This document shows, one piece after another, positions 17,233 to 26,197 of a DNA stretch of 64,000 bases. Below the pieces are notes generated by a model. That model worked only from the letters and a program-made list of their open reading frames with translations. It did no database searches and was not told the DNA's origin. The position numbers and the translations under genes were made by a program. Location: positions 62,001 through 126,000 of the forward strand of contig NZ_QGGR01000015.1 in NCBI RefSeq assembly GCF_003148685.1, read 5' to 3'. The number at the start of each line of letters is the position of its first letter. The stretch's first letter is position 1. The stretch is from Actinoplanes xinjiangensis. GTDB taxonomy: Bacteria > Actinomycetota > Actinomycetes > Mycobacteriales > Micromonosporaceae.

Positions 17233-17892
17233 CTATCCGATTTCGGGGGCCATACCGGCCGTTGAACCGCCCTGCAGCGGGAAGCTGGCGATCCCACGCC
17301 AGATCAGCGCAGCTACGAGCGCTTCGGCTTCAGCTTTGGGCGTACGCCGGCCGTTGGCGAGCCAGAACTGTGCGGCCTGTCCGGCCGCCCCGGCGAGGCC
17401 CGAAGCGAGCAGCTCGGCCTGATCCGGCCGCAGGCCGGTGTCCGAGATGATGGTGTCCGTCACAGCGGCGATGCAGCCCTGCTCGACCCGCTCCACCCGC
17501 TGGCGGACCTGGGGGTCGTTGCGCAGGTCCGACTCGAAGACGAGCCGGAACGCCTCGCTCTCGTGATCCATGAAGTCGAAGTACGCCCGGACGGCGCCCT
17601 TCACACGGTCCTTGTTGTCGGGAGACGCCAGCATGGCCCCGCGCACCTTGGCGATTATCGCGTCGCAGTGCGTGTCCAGCAGGGCCAGGTAGAGCTCCAG
17701 TTTGCCGGGGAAGTGCTGGTAGAGAACGGGCTTCGAGACGCCCGCCCGCTCCGCGATGTCGTCCATCGCGGCGGCGTGATAGCCGTGCGCGACGAAGATC
17801 TGCTGCGCGGCGGCCAGCAACTGCTTGCGTCGCGCCGAACGGGGCAGGCGGGTGGGTCGTGCGGTCTGTGGCCCGCCGGACGCAGCGGTCAT
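17233..17892 (-). CDS. TetR-family transcriptional regulator
   Basis: 219 aa from ATG 17892 (GGAGG nine bases upstream). Residues ~18-65 form the helix-turn-helix: RKQLLAAAQQIF, then MDDIAERAGVSKPVLYQHFPGKLELY. The C-terminal ligand domain (AFRLVFESDL and LAGAAGQAAQFWLANGR) is like that of the actinobacterial TetR conserved beside DUF3107. No clear palindromic operator is seen in the gap to the DUF3107 gene. The divergent gene starts 159 bp away and might share control. Confidence 0.9.
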   Translation of the reverse strand: MTAASGGPQTARPTRLPRSARRKQLLAAAQQIFVAHGYHAAAMDDIAERAGVSKPVLYQHFPGKLELYLALLDTHCDAIIAKVRGAMLASPDNKDRVKGAVRAYFDFMDHESEAFRLVFESDLRNDPQVRQRVERVEQGCIAAVTDTIISDTGLRPDQAELLASGLAGAAGQAAQFWLANGRRTPKAEAEALVAALIWRGIASFPLQGGSTAGMAPEIG

Positions 17893-18050
17893 TTCTGTGA
17901 ACCTCCAGGGGGTCGGGTCCCCGCGGTTTGTCGTCTCGGATTGCCCGGATCGGCGCATGTCGCGGTCGTGCGGGCAATTGTCGCGACGCTGCAACTTATC
18001 GCCACTGCAACGACACGGTAGCCTCAGCGGGGGCGAGCGAGGAGCGCGCG

Positions 18051-19820
18051 GTGGATGAATCAGGGCATTCCGGAGACACGGGAGCCTCAGCGGGTGGCAA
18101 CGGCGCCGACTCGCGTGACCGCACACGGATGAACGGCTGGGCCGACGACGAGAGTTCGTGGCCCCACACGGGAGCGGCATTGGAGCAGGGAGTGGACACG
18201 CCACCATGGCGTCGCCCGTCCGACGGGCGCACCTTCGGACGGCAGCAGGGCCCGGCGGAACGTCCCTTCGGGGCCGCACCCGCGTCCGGGGTCCCCGCGC
18301 CGGGGGCGGGTTCCGAGATTCCCCCGTCCGGGTCCACCGAAGCATGGTCCCCCGAGCGGAGCCGGCTCGCCGACATCCTGGGTCACCACCGCCGTACGCC
18401 GACGGCTCCCGCACCGAGCAGCGCGCCGCCTTTTCCGTACGAGGGTGACCTCGACGACACCTACCAGCACCGTGCCGCCGTGCCACCGCCCCGGCCCGAC
18501 TGGGTGCCCGAGCCGGTCCAGGGGCCGCCGCCGGTCGCCCCGGTCTCCGGCGGGGCCGCCCGTTCCCGGCACGCGCTGGTCACCGACACCCTGGCCCAGG
18601 GGCTGCCTCAGCTCGACGGCCAGGCCGCCTCGTTCGATCCGCCGGGATTCGCCCGCCGGGCGTACGATCCGGTCCCCGATGTGACACCGCCCTACGCCCC
18701 GCCCGGTGACGCCGAGAACGACGGCGACCAGCGCGGGACACTCCCGCAGCGCGTCCCGGCCCAGCCGGACGTCCCGAGAGTTCCGGAGCCGCCCTCCGTG
18801 GAACCGTCGGCCGAAGCGCCCGCATTGGCCCGTATCGCGACGCACCTGCGCCGCGGCGATGTCGTACCCGCTCAGGAGCGCCAGGAGGGCTTCGACGTCC
18901 AGGACATCCTGGCCGCGGTCCGCGAGGTGCCGGGGGTTCGCGACGCCTCGCTGCGGGCCACTCCCGCCGGCGCGCACAGCCTCCGCCTCGACCTCTCCGA
19001 CGGCGCGGACGCCGCCGAGGTGAGCCGCCAGGTGGCCCGTCTGCTCCAGGAGCGGATGGGCCTGGACGCGGCGATGCCCGCCGACTCGCCGTTCCGGCCG
19101 TCCAGCGCGCCCGTCTCCGCCCCCCGGAGCACCCCGCTGCTGCCCAGCCAGCCGACCCGGCCGGCCCGGGCCGCGGTGCCGGTCGCACCGGTCTCCAGCC
19201 CGGTGGCCCCGGTGTCGAGCCCGGTCGCGCCGGTCTCCAGTCCGGTCAACCCGGTCAGCCCGGTGTCCGCAGCGCCCGCCCCGGCCGCCGCGCCGGTCTC
19301 CGCGGCGCCGTACCCCCCGCTGGAGAAGCGGCAGCCCGGCGTCAACGCCGGCGCCGCCCTGGTTCCCGCGGACTCCTCCAAGCCGCGGCCGCTGGACCCG
19401 GGTGACAACCCCGGCCCTCGCGTGATCATCGAGAATGTGCACGTCAACACATTCGGCGCGGACGCCTCCGTCGAGGTGCGGCTGCGTGCCGGCGGGCGCA
19501 GCGCCTCGGGCGTGGCCACCGGCCCGGCGGTCGACGGCTACCTTCTGCGCCTGTGTGCGACGGCCACCGCGGGTGCCGTCGACGAGTTGCTCTCCACCTC
19601 ACAGCACGAGGACGGCCCGGCCCGGTGCTTCGTCGAGCACGCGGCCTCGGTCTCGTTCGGGCAGATGCAGGTGGCCGTGGTGGTGCTGCTGCTGTCCTGC
19701 GGCGGCGGCTGGGTCGAGCAGCTGGCGGGTTCGGCCGTGGTCACCGGTGACGATCGGCACGCCATGGTGCGCGCCACACTCTCTGCGGTGAACCGGCGGC
19801 TCGAGGCACTCTTGGCCTGA
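18051..19820 (+). CDS. Pro-rich protein with conserved C-terminal domain, unknown function
   Basis: 589 aa from GTG 18051 (AGGAG upstream). The first ~260 residues are disordered, acidic and Pro-rich. A compact domain at ~280-345 (DVQDILAAVREVPGVRDASLR, a VPGV-type ACT-like strand) is followed by a Pro/Val/Ser linker with three 21-bp repeats (VAPVSSP) and a final domain at ~465-589 (VIIENVHVNTFGADASVEVRL, then GVATGPAVDGYLLRLCATATA) that resembles the LeuA-type regulatory fold. No membrane segment. The next gene overlaps its stop by one base, so they share an operon. Function unknown. Confidence 0.7.
   Translation: MDESGHSGDTGASAGGNGADSRDRTRMNGWADDESSWPHTGAALEQGVDTPPWRRPSDGRTFGRQQGPAERPFGAAPASGVPAPGAGSEIPPSGSTEAWSPERSRLADILGHHRRTPTAPAPSSAPPFPYEGDLDDTYQHRAAVPPPRPDWVPEPVQGPPPVAPVSGGAARSRHALVTDTLAQGLPQLDGQAASFDPPGFARRAYDPVPDVTPPYAPPGDAENDGDQRGTLPQRVPAQPDVPRVPEPPSVEPSAEAPALARIATHLRRGDVVPAQERQEGFDVQDILAAVREVPGVRDASLRATPAGAHSLRLDLSDGADAAEVSRQVARLLQERMGLDAAMPADSPFRPSSAPVSAPRSTPLLPSQPTRPARAAVPVAPVSSPVAPVSSPVAPVSSPVNPVSPVSAAPAPAAAPVSAAPYPPLEKRQPGVNAGAALVPADSSKPRPLDPGDNPGPRVIIENVHVNTFGADASVEVRLRAGGRSASGVATGPAVDGYLLRLCATATAGAVDELLSTSQHEDGPARCFVEHAASVSFGQMQVAVVVLLLSCGGGWVEQLAGSAVVTGDDRHAMVRATLSAVNRRLEALLA
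19182..19247 (+). repeat. 21-bp coding repeats (VAPVSSP)
   Basis: Three in-frame near-identical copies of a 21-bp unit GTCGC(A/G)CCGGTCTCCAG(C/T) plus CCG, giving VAPVSSP three times, then a decayed copy. Confidence 0.7.
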
Positions 19821-20785
19821 TGAAGGGCGCGATTCTGGCCGACGACAGTGCGCTGTTGCCGGAGGGTGAGATTCCGCCGCCATGGCCCGCACGCCGGGTC
19901 ACGGTCGGCGGGGCGATGCTGCACGTGCGGGACACTCCGGCACTGGGTGACACCGCCGAACCCGCCGTCTACGTGCACGGCCTCGGCGGCTCCTCGCAGA
20001 ATTTCACCGATCTGGCCGGCCTGCTCGCCGACCGGCTCGACGGTCAGGCCGTCGACCTGCCGGGGTTCGGCTACAGCGATCCGAGCCCGCGCTATTCGAT
20101 CGCCTCGTTCGCGGCCACGCTGGTCGACTATCTGGAGCACTCCGGCCGCGGCCCGGTTCACCTGATCGGCAACTCGCTGGGCGGCTCCATCTCGGTGCGG
20201 GTGGCGGCGCTACGGCCCGATCTGGTGCGTACGCTCACGTTGATCTCCCCGGCCATGCCGTTCCTCGACCCGCGCCGCACCGCGCAGGGCCCGGTCCTGC
20301 CGCTGCTCGCGCTGCCGGGGGCGGAGCGCCTGATGGCCTGGGCACTGACCCGGGTCACCGCGGACCAGATGGCCGAGCAGGTGCTGGCCGCGTGTTTCGG
20401 TGACACCACCAAGGTGCATCCGCAGCGCCGGGCCGAGGCGATGGAGGAGATCCAGCTCCGCTACACCGTCGCCCACTATCCGAAGGCGTATCTGGGCACT
20501 CTGCGCGGCCTGGTGAGCAGCTTCCTGCGGGCGTACCTGCCGGGTGGCAACTCGCAGTGGCGGCTGGCCGCCCGGATCCAGGCGCCGACGCTGGTCATCG
20601 GCGGCCTCAACGACCGGCTGATCGACCCGCGGGTGCCGGCCCAGGTGGCCCGGGTCGTCCCGGACGGGCGCCTGCTCATCCTTCCCGGTGTCGGTCACGT
20701 CGCCCAGATGGAGGTCCCCCGTCTGGTGGCACGGGCCATCGCGGGTCTTCTCGACGACGTCCGGACGGCCCCGGCGGAGCGCTAG
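19820..20785 (+). CDS. Alpha/beta-hydrolase
   Basis: 321 aa; the ATG overlaps the previous TGA (TGATG). The fold shows an oxyanion HGLGGSS, nucleophile GNSLGG (Ser), acid in GLNDRLID and base in GVGHVAQME, so the catalytic triad is complete. A cap of ~80 residues sits between strands 6 and 7. It is soluble, without signal peptide. Coupling to the Pro-rich unknown suggests a shared role, but the substrate (an ester or epoxide) cannot be told. Confidence 0.9.
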   Translation: MKGAILADDSALLPEGEIPPPWPARRVTVGGAMLHVRDTPALGDTAEPAVYVHGLGGSSQNFTDLAGLLADRLDGQAVDLPGFGYSDPSPRYSIASFAATLVDYLEHSGRGPVHLIGNSLGGSISVRVAALRPDLVRTLTLISPAMPFLDPRRTAQGPVLPLLALPGAERLMAWALTRVTADQMAEQVLAACFGDTTKVHPQRRAEAMEEIQLRYTVAHYPKAYLGTLRGLVSSFLRAYLPGGNSQWRLAARIQAPTLVIGGLNDRLIDPRVPAQVARVVPDGRLLILPGVGHVAQMEVPRLVARAIAGLLDDVRTAPAER

Positions 20786-20884
20786 CGACGACCACGCCGG
20801 TGGATCGGTTGCTCGATGTAGCGAAGCGCACAAGATCCTTCCGGGGTGGGAGCGCTGACCGGTTTCGTGCGAGTCTGGACCCCC

Positions 20885-21781
20885 ATGAGCGCTTCCCCCC
20901 GGCCCGCCCCTGAGCCGCGATCCCTGTCCTCGGGAGACCGGTGGCGCCAGGCTTGGCTGGTGATCCTCGCCGCCGCGCTGGTGCTGCTCACCGTGGTCGC
21001 GGTCAGCCGGCCGTCCGACACACCGGCCGGCCCGCCCGGTCATGCGGCAGCCGCCGCCTCTCCCGCCGCCTCGCCGAGCGCCGCTCCGTCGCCGTCCGCG
21101 GTCGTCACCGACCAGGTGAAGGCGCCGACCACACCCTCACCCGCGCCGGCCTCGGTCTTCCCGCCCGCGGGCGTGCTGACGCTGCCGGGCGCCGTGCCGG
21201 TGAAGGGTTCCGGCCGGTTCGAGTATGCGAACGACCGCGGCCCGGTCGTCGGTGTCGCGGGCCGGCTCCGGCGGTTCAAGGTCGCCGTGGAGGAGGGCAG
21301 CGGTGAGGACGCCGCCGCGTTCGCCGCACAGGTGCGCGCGATCCTGGAGGACGAGCGGAGCTGGATCGGGTCCGGGACGGTCCGGATGCAGATGGTCGCC
21401 GGGGCGGACCGGGCGGACTTCACCGTCTACCTGGCCACCCGCGAGACGGCCGGCCGGATGTGCGAGGTGGGCGGCACCAACATCCGGATCGGCGGGGTGC
21501 CGTACACCTCGTGTCGTGCCATCGGTAAGGCGGTCATCAACCTGGACCGCTGGCGGACGTCTGCGCCGCCGTACCTCCAGGCGGGGACCGATCTCGCGGC
21601 CTACCGGCAGTATGTGATCAACCATGAGGTCGGGCACGAGCTCGGCCACCGGCACGAGGGCTGCCCGAAAGCGGGCGGGCCGGCGCCGGTGATGGTCCAG
21701 CAGACCCTCACGCTGCGTGGCTGTGTTCCCTGGTCCTGGCCTCGCAACCGGGATCGGGACCTCGCCGGCCCCCGGCTCTGA
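20885..21781 (+). CDS. DUF3152 secreted metalloprotease-like protein
   Basis: 298 aa from ATG 20885. A short cytoplasmic start and one membrane helix (~24-42) lead to a Pro/Ala-rich linker and the DUF3152 domain (~105-298). INHEVGHELGHRHEGCP carries the zinc motif HExxHxxGxxH of metzincin proteases, and further conserved cysteines (EVGG, TSCRAIGKAVIN, RGCVPWSW) suggest disulfides. Activity is untested as far as I know. A paralogue follows in tandem. Confidence 0.82.
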   Translation: MSASPRPAPEPRSLSSGDRWRQAWLVILAAALVLLTVVAVSRPSDTPAGPPGHAAAAASPAASPSAAPSPSAVVTDQVKAPTTPSPAPASVFPPAGVLTLPGAVPVKGSGRFEYANDRGPVVGVAGRLRRFKVAVEEGSGEDAAAFAAQVRAILEDERSWIGSGTVRMQMVAGADRADFTVYLATRETAGRMCEVGGTNIRIGGVPYTSCRAIGKAVINLDRWRTSAPPYLQAGTDLAAYRQYVINHEVGHELGHRHEGCPKAGGPAPVMVQQTLTLRGCVPWSWPRNRDRDLAGPRL

Positions 21782-21850
21782 ACGTCCATCCGGTACGGAA
21801 ATCCGAAAGTCCTGTGACAGACGGTGAGTCGTGGCAGGCTTGCGCTTGCT

Positions 21851-23956
21851 ATGGCAAACGCGACAAATGGCCCCGTTGACCCGGACGCCGGCACCGACCG
21901 GCGTGGCCGGGCCGCGCGCTCCCGGACCGAGGCGGCGCAGCCGCCCGTGGACGAGACACCGGCCCGGCGGCGCACCGTCGCCGCGTCCACCACGGGCCGG
22001 TCGCCGCTGACCGCGCCGGCCGAGCCCGCGCGCAAGAGCGTCCGCCGGAGCGCGACCGGGGAGACCACCGGCAGGAGCCGGAGCGCCACCGGGGAGGCCG
22101 CCGGCAAGACCGGTGAGACCCCGGTCAAGTCCACCTCGTCGAGAACCGCCACCGGGCGTGCCCCGGCGCGCAAGACCGCCACGGCGCCGGTCGAGCCGGA
22201 GCGGAAGTCCGCCACCGGCCGTGCCCCGGCCCGCGGGCCCGCCACCGCACCGGTCGAGCCGGAGCGGAAGTCCGCCGCCGGTCGCACCCCGGCCCGCCGG
22301 CCCGCCACCGCACCGGTCGAGCCGCCGGTGCCGGGAGAGGACCTCGCGGGGGAGAGGGCGACGGAGGAGAAGCCGTCCCGCCGCCGGAGCGCCGCGCGGG
22401 CCATGCCGGCCCCGCCGGAGCCCCCTGCGCCCGCCGTGAGCGCCCCGGAGAACCACGAACCACCACCACCGCTGACCCGGGGCATCCTGGAACTGGCGGC
22501 AGAACGGGTGGCCGCTTCCCGGCCCCGTCCGGCCGAGCCGGAGCCACTCGGACCGGCCGACGACCCGATGGCCGCCCCGGGCGTTCACGTGAACCCGCGC
22601 GCCACCGGCACCCGCCGGACCCGCGCCGGCTCCCGTCCGCCCGCACCACCTGAGCCCGTCCCCTGGGACGGCCGGTCGGCCGAGAACGGCTGGCTCGGAG
22701 TCCTCCCCGGCCAGGACGTCGAGACCCTGATCCGGCCCGAGCCGCCGGCCGAGCCGACGGTGGGCGCCGACCCGGACGACCAGTACCCGCGGACCAGGAA
22801 CCGGGGCCTTCCGCCGAGCCTGCGACTGCCGGCCGAACTGCCGGACAACCTGTGGCCGCCGAAGTCGATGCTCGAGCGGAACCTCGCCGAGAACATCCAC
22901 GTCCCGGCGCCGGTGCCACCGCGGGTGGAGGACCCGTGGGAGGCCGAGGAGCCGGAGCCGCCGGAGGTGGTGGCCGACGAGGACCTCTCCGTCGCCGCGC
23001 CGGAGCAGCACCGGTCCACCGTCGAGATCCGCCGTCCCGAGGAGGCCGAACCCGAGTTCCTGCCCTCGGTGCTGGAGCATCCGGAGGCGGAGAGCGAGTA
23101 CGTGCCCGCGCATTCGCGGACCACCGGACCGGCCCGGCACGCGGTGACCGAGACGGCCGCCGCGCGGCGTGTCCGGCGTCGTCGCAGGACGTTGCTGGTG
23201 GCGTACCTCCTGATGGTCGTCCTGATTCTGGTCGTCGGCAATGAGCTGCGCGACGATGAGCGGCCGCTCGCCCCCGGCCGGGAGGCCGCGCAACGCGCGA
23301 ACGAACCGGCGGCCGTGGAACCCGCGCCGCAGGCGACCGGAGACGTGCCGGCCAAGATCGATGCGGACGGCGACGGCGAGTCCGCCGCCAAGGGCAAGTC
23401 CGGAGAGTTCGGGTACGCCGCGGAGCGCGGCCCGATGCTGGGCGACGGCGGCCGGTTGTACCGCTTCCGGGTGGCGGTCGAGAAGAACGTCGACGACACA
23501 TCGCCCACCGAGTTCGCCGAGGTGATCGACGAGTCCCTCGGCGACGAGCGGAGCTGGATCAACGACGGCCGGCTGCGTCTGCGCCGGGTGCCGAAGGCCG
23601 CTGATGCGGACTTCACCATCTACCTGGCCTCGGCGAAGACGTCGGAGGAGATGTGCGCCACCGGTGGGCTGGACACCGAGGGCTACACCTCGTGCCGGGT
23701 CCCCGGCCAGGTGATCATCAACGCCGACCGGTGGGCCGACGCGGTACCCGATTACGACGGTGAGCTGGACACCTACCGCCGCTACGCGATCAACCACGAG
23801 GTCGGGCACGAGCTGGGACATGGGCACGAGGCCTGCCCCGGCGAGGGTGAGAAGGCCCCGGTCATGCAGCAGCAGACCTTCGGTCTGAAGGGCTGCACGC
23901 CGAACCCGTGGCCCTATCTGGACGGCAAGCGTTACACGGGCGAGCCGGTAGCCTGA
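21851..23956 (+). CDS. Long DUF3152 metalloprotease-like protein with repeat-rich cytoplasmic region
   Basis: 701 aa from ATG 21851. Residues ~1-445 are Pro/Arg/Ala/Glu-rich and disordered and include 2.7 copies of a 21-residue repeat (RAPARxxATAPVEPERKSA). One membrane helix at ~455-475 is followed by a linker and DUF3152 (~510-701) with INHEVGHELGHGHEACP and VMQQQTFGLKGC. It is closely related in its last 190 residues to the gene before it, so the pair arose by duplication and then gained different N-termini. The very GC-rich repeat region makes long false open frames on the opposite strand. Confidence 0.82.
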   Translation: MANATNGPVDPDAGTDRRGRAARSRTEAAQPPVDETPARRRTVAASTTGRSPLTAPAEPARKSVRRSATGETTGRSRSATGEAAGKTGETPVKSTSSRTATGRAPARKTATAPVEPERKSATGRAPARGPATAPVEPERKSAAGRTPARRPATAPVEPPVPGEDLAGERATEEKPSRRRSAARAMPAPPEPPAPAVSAPENHEPPPPLTRGILELAAERVAASRPRPAEPEPLGPADDPMAAPGVHVNPRATGTRRTRAGSRPPAPPEPVPWDGRSAENGWLGVLPGQDVETLIRPEPPAEPTVGADPDDQYPRTRNRGLPPSLRLPAELPDNLWPPKSMLERNLAENIHVPAPVPPRVEDPWEAEEPEPPEVVADEDLSVAAPEQHRSTVEIRRPEEAEPEFLPSVLEHPEAESEYVPAHSRTTGPARHAVTETAAARRVRRRRRTLLVAYLLMVVLILVVGNELRDDERPLAPGREAAQRANEPAAVEPAPQATGDVPAKIDADGDGESAAKGKSGEFGYAAERGPMLGDGGRLYRFRVAVEKNVDDTSPTEFAEVIDESLGDERSWINDGRLRLRRVPKAADADFTIYLASAKTSEEMCATGGLDTEGYTSCRVPGQVIINADRWADAVPDYDGELDTYRRYAINHEVGHELGHGHEACPGEGEKAPVMQQQTFGLKGCTPNPWPYLDGKRYTGEPVA
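22154..22320 (+). repeat. 63-bp coding tandem repeat
   Basis: About 2.7 copies of a 63-bp unit with core GCCACCGCACCGGTCGAGCC, in frame, encoding GRAPAR(K/G/R)xATAPVEPERKSA(T/A). It lies in the disordered cytoplasmic part. Confidence 0.8.
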
Positions 23957-24066
23957 ATTATTCCGCGATCCCGCATGTCGGGCCCGTGTCCAACGTCATG
24001 GATCCGCGCGTGCGAATCGAGCAACAATGGGCGGCGATCCTTTCCACCGAACCCGGGGAGTGAACT

Positions 24067-25248
24067 GTGGCTCTGCCCCCGCTCGTCGAGCCGGCCGCTG
24101 AGCTGAGCGTCGACGAGATCCGCCGCTATTCGCGACACCTGATCATCCCCGACGTCGGGATGGACGGGCAGAAGCGGCTGAAGAACGCGAAGGTCCTCGC
24201 CGTCGGCGCGGGCGGCCTCGGCTCGCCGACCCTGCTCTACCTGGCCGCGGCCGGCGTGGGCACGCTCGGCATCATCGACTTCGACACGGTCGACGAGTCC
24301 AATCTCCAGCGCCAGATCATCCACGGAGTCTCCGATATCGGCACGCCCAAGGCGGAGTCCGCGGCCCGGAGCATCGCCGAGGTGAACCCGCTGGTCAACG
24401 TGGTCATTCACAACACCGCGCTGGACCGTGACAACGTCAAGGAGATCTTCAGCCAGTACGACCTGATCGTCGACGGCACCGACAACTTCGCCACGCGGTA
24501 CATGGTGAACGACGCCGCGGTGCTGCTCGGCAAGCCGTACGTCTGGGGATCCATCTACCGCTTCGACGGCCAGGCGTCGGTCTTCTGGGAGGAGCACGGT
24601 CCCTGCTACCGCTGCCTCTACCCGGAGCCCCCGCCGCCCGGCATGGTCCCGAGCTGTGCCGAGGGAGGCGTGCTCGGCGTGCTCTGCGCGTCGATCGGGT
24701 CGATCCAGGTCAACGAGGCGATCAAGCTGATCACCGGTATCGGTGAGCCGCTGGTCGGGCGCCTGATGGTCTACGACGCCCTGGAGATGGAGTACCGCAA
24801 GATCAAGGTCCGCAAGGACCCCAACTGCGCGCTCTGCGGGGAGAACCCGACCGTCACCGACCTGCTCGAAGACTACGACGACTTCTGCGGCGCGGTCTCC
24901 GAGGAGGCGCAGGAGGCGATCACCGGCTCCACGATCTCCGTCCGTGAACTCAAGGAGTGGCAGGACAACGGCAAGGACATCTTCCTGGTCGACGTCCGCG
25001 AGCCGGCCGAATGGGAGATCAACCGGATCCCCGGCGCGACGCTGATCCCCAAGGGCGAGATCCTCTCCGGTGCGGCGCTCGCGAAGTTTCCGCAGGACAG
25101 GCAGATCGTCCTGCACTGCAAGTCGGGCGTCCGCTCGGCCGAGGCCCTCGCCGCGCTCAAGTCGGCCGGGTTCAAGGACGCGGTGCACGTCCAGGGCGGC
25201 ATCGTGGCGTGGGTCAACCTGATCGACCCGTCGCTGCCGTCGTACTGA
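24067..25248 (+). CDS. moeZ: Adenylyltransferase/sulfurtransferase MoeZ
   Basis: 393 aa from GTG 24067 (GGGGAG upstream). The MoeB/ThiF-type E1 domain (~1-270) has GAGGLGSP for ATP, the IIDFDTVDESNLQRQ loop, and zinc-binding cysteines in CYRCLYP and CALCG. The rhodanese domain (~290-393) has VDVREPAEW and active-site Cys in LHCKSGVRS. MoeZ activates sulfur-carrier proteins (MoaD, CysO, ThiS-like) by adenylation and thiocarboxylate formation, for molybdopterin, cysteine and siderophore pathways in actinomycetes. A terminator follows directly. Confidence 0.95.
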   Translation: MALPPLVEPAAELSVDEIRRYSRHLIIPDVGMDGQKRLKNAKVLAVGAGGLGSPTLLYLAAAGVGTLGIIDFDTVDESNLQRQIIHGVSDIGTPKAESAARSIAEVNPLVNVVIHNTALDRDNVKEIFSQYDLIVDGTDNFATRYMVNDAAVLLGKPYVWGSIYRFDGQASVFWEEHGPCYRCLYPEPPPPGMVPSCAEGGVLGVLCASIGSIQVNEAIKLITGIGEPLVGRLMVYDALEMEYRKIKVRKDPNCALCGENPTVTDLLEDYDDFCGAVSEEAQEAITGSTISVRELKEWQDNGKDIFLVDVREPAEWEINRIPGATLIPKGEILSGAALAKFPQDRQIVLHCKSGVRSAEALAALKSAGFKDAVHVQGGIVAWVNLIDPSLPSY

Positions 25249-25259
25249 CGGATCCTTGT

Positions 25260-25289
25260 CCGGGGAGTCACCAACGGGTGACTCCCCGG
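25260..25289 (+). terminator. Terminator of moeZ
   Basis: CCGGGGAGTCACC and GGTGACTCCCCGG form a perfect 13-bp stem with AACG loop, twelve bases after the moeZ stop. It has no T-run, as is usual in actinomycetes. Its position also argues against an earlier start for the next gene. Confidence 0.88.
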
Positions 25290-25336
25290 ATGGAACAGAC
25301 CTGCGATTCACAGATCCGGCCGGTACCGTCTTCACC

Positions 25337-26140
25337 GTGATCGATATAGACGCCGCCATCGGCTACGTGGTCGGCCATGGCGATCCGGTGGAACGTGCGC
25401 GATTGTCCCACCTCAGGACCGGGCATCCCGCCCCTCCGGACGCCGTGGAACGAATCGCCGCCGGCCAGATGCCGGAGGGTGGCTGGCCGGCCTCGGCGGA
25501 GGGCGGCATCCCCTCGGTCGACGCGACCTGTTACCGACTCGCCGAACTCGACGGCATCGGTGCGCTGAACAGTCCGGTCGGGATCCAGGCCCTGCAATGG
25601 CTGGCCGCCGCGCAACGCGGCGACGGCACCTGGCAGGAGCACGAATCGCTGGCCGATGAGGCGCCGGCCTGGGCGATGCCCGGCGATCCCGAGGCCACGC
25701 TCTACCAGACGTCGGTGGCCGGTTTCTGGCTCACCGCGGCGGCCGTCGAGATCGACCCCCATCAGACCCGGGCGCCATGGAGCGAGGTGCTGCGGTCCGC
25801 CGCCCGCTGGGTGGTCACCCAGATCCGGCCGGACGGCACGTGGCCGTCATTCCTGGCCGTCGGCTGGCACGCCGCCGGTCTCCTGCACCAGCAGCAGTTC
25901 TTCTACGAGTCGGCGCGGGTTCAGCAGGTGCTCGGCGACCGTTTGACGGACATGTCACCCGGCGACGTCGCGTCGATGGCGGCGGCCCTGCGCCGGGTGA
26001 ATCTGGGTGACGACTGGCTGCTGCAGAGCGCCCGGAAGCGGCTGGCGGAGACCCAGCGCCCTGACGGCGGGTGGGACAGCAACGAGGGCCCACTCTTCGA
26101 CGTCAACACCACGCTGACGGTGCTCCGCGCCTGCCGCTGA
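25337..26140 (+). CDS. Prenyltransferase/squalene-cyclase-like QW-repeat protein
   Basis: 267 aa from GTG 25337; an earlier in-frame start at 25256 would fall within the moeZ terminator. Four QW-type motifs (QMPEGGWP, QRGDGTWQ, QIRPDGTWP, QRPDGGWD) mark an alpha/alpha barrel of the squalene-cyclase and prenyltransferase fold. It is less than half the length of a hopene cyclase and lacks the DXDD acid motif, so cyclisation is doubtful. It has no terpene-pathway neighbours. A repeat array separates it from the convergent proA. Confidence 0.75.
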   Translation: MIDIDAAIGYVVGHGDPVERARLSHLRTGHPAPPDAVERIAAGQMPEGGWPASAEGGIPSVDATCYRLAELDGIGALNSPVGIQALQWLAAAQRGDGTWQEHESLADEAPAWAMPGDPEATLYQTSVAGFWLTAAAVEIDPHQTRAPWSEVLRSAARWVVTQIRPDGTWPSFLAVGWHAAGLLHQQQFFYESARVQQVLGDRLTDMSPGDVASMAAALRRVNLGDDWLLQSARKRLAETQRPDGGWDSNEGPLFDVNTTLTVLRACR

Positions 26141-26197
26141 AGTCCCGGCCGGCTCTCACCGCTGCCTCATCCACGTCAACCCAGCGCTGGTGACCAG

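Noticed and set aside
21137..23827. Very long open frame on the minus strand opposite the DUF3152 genes
   Set aside because: It is Arg/Gly-rich, has no family motifs and mirrors the GC-rich repeat codons of the plus-strand genes, which have clear domains.
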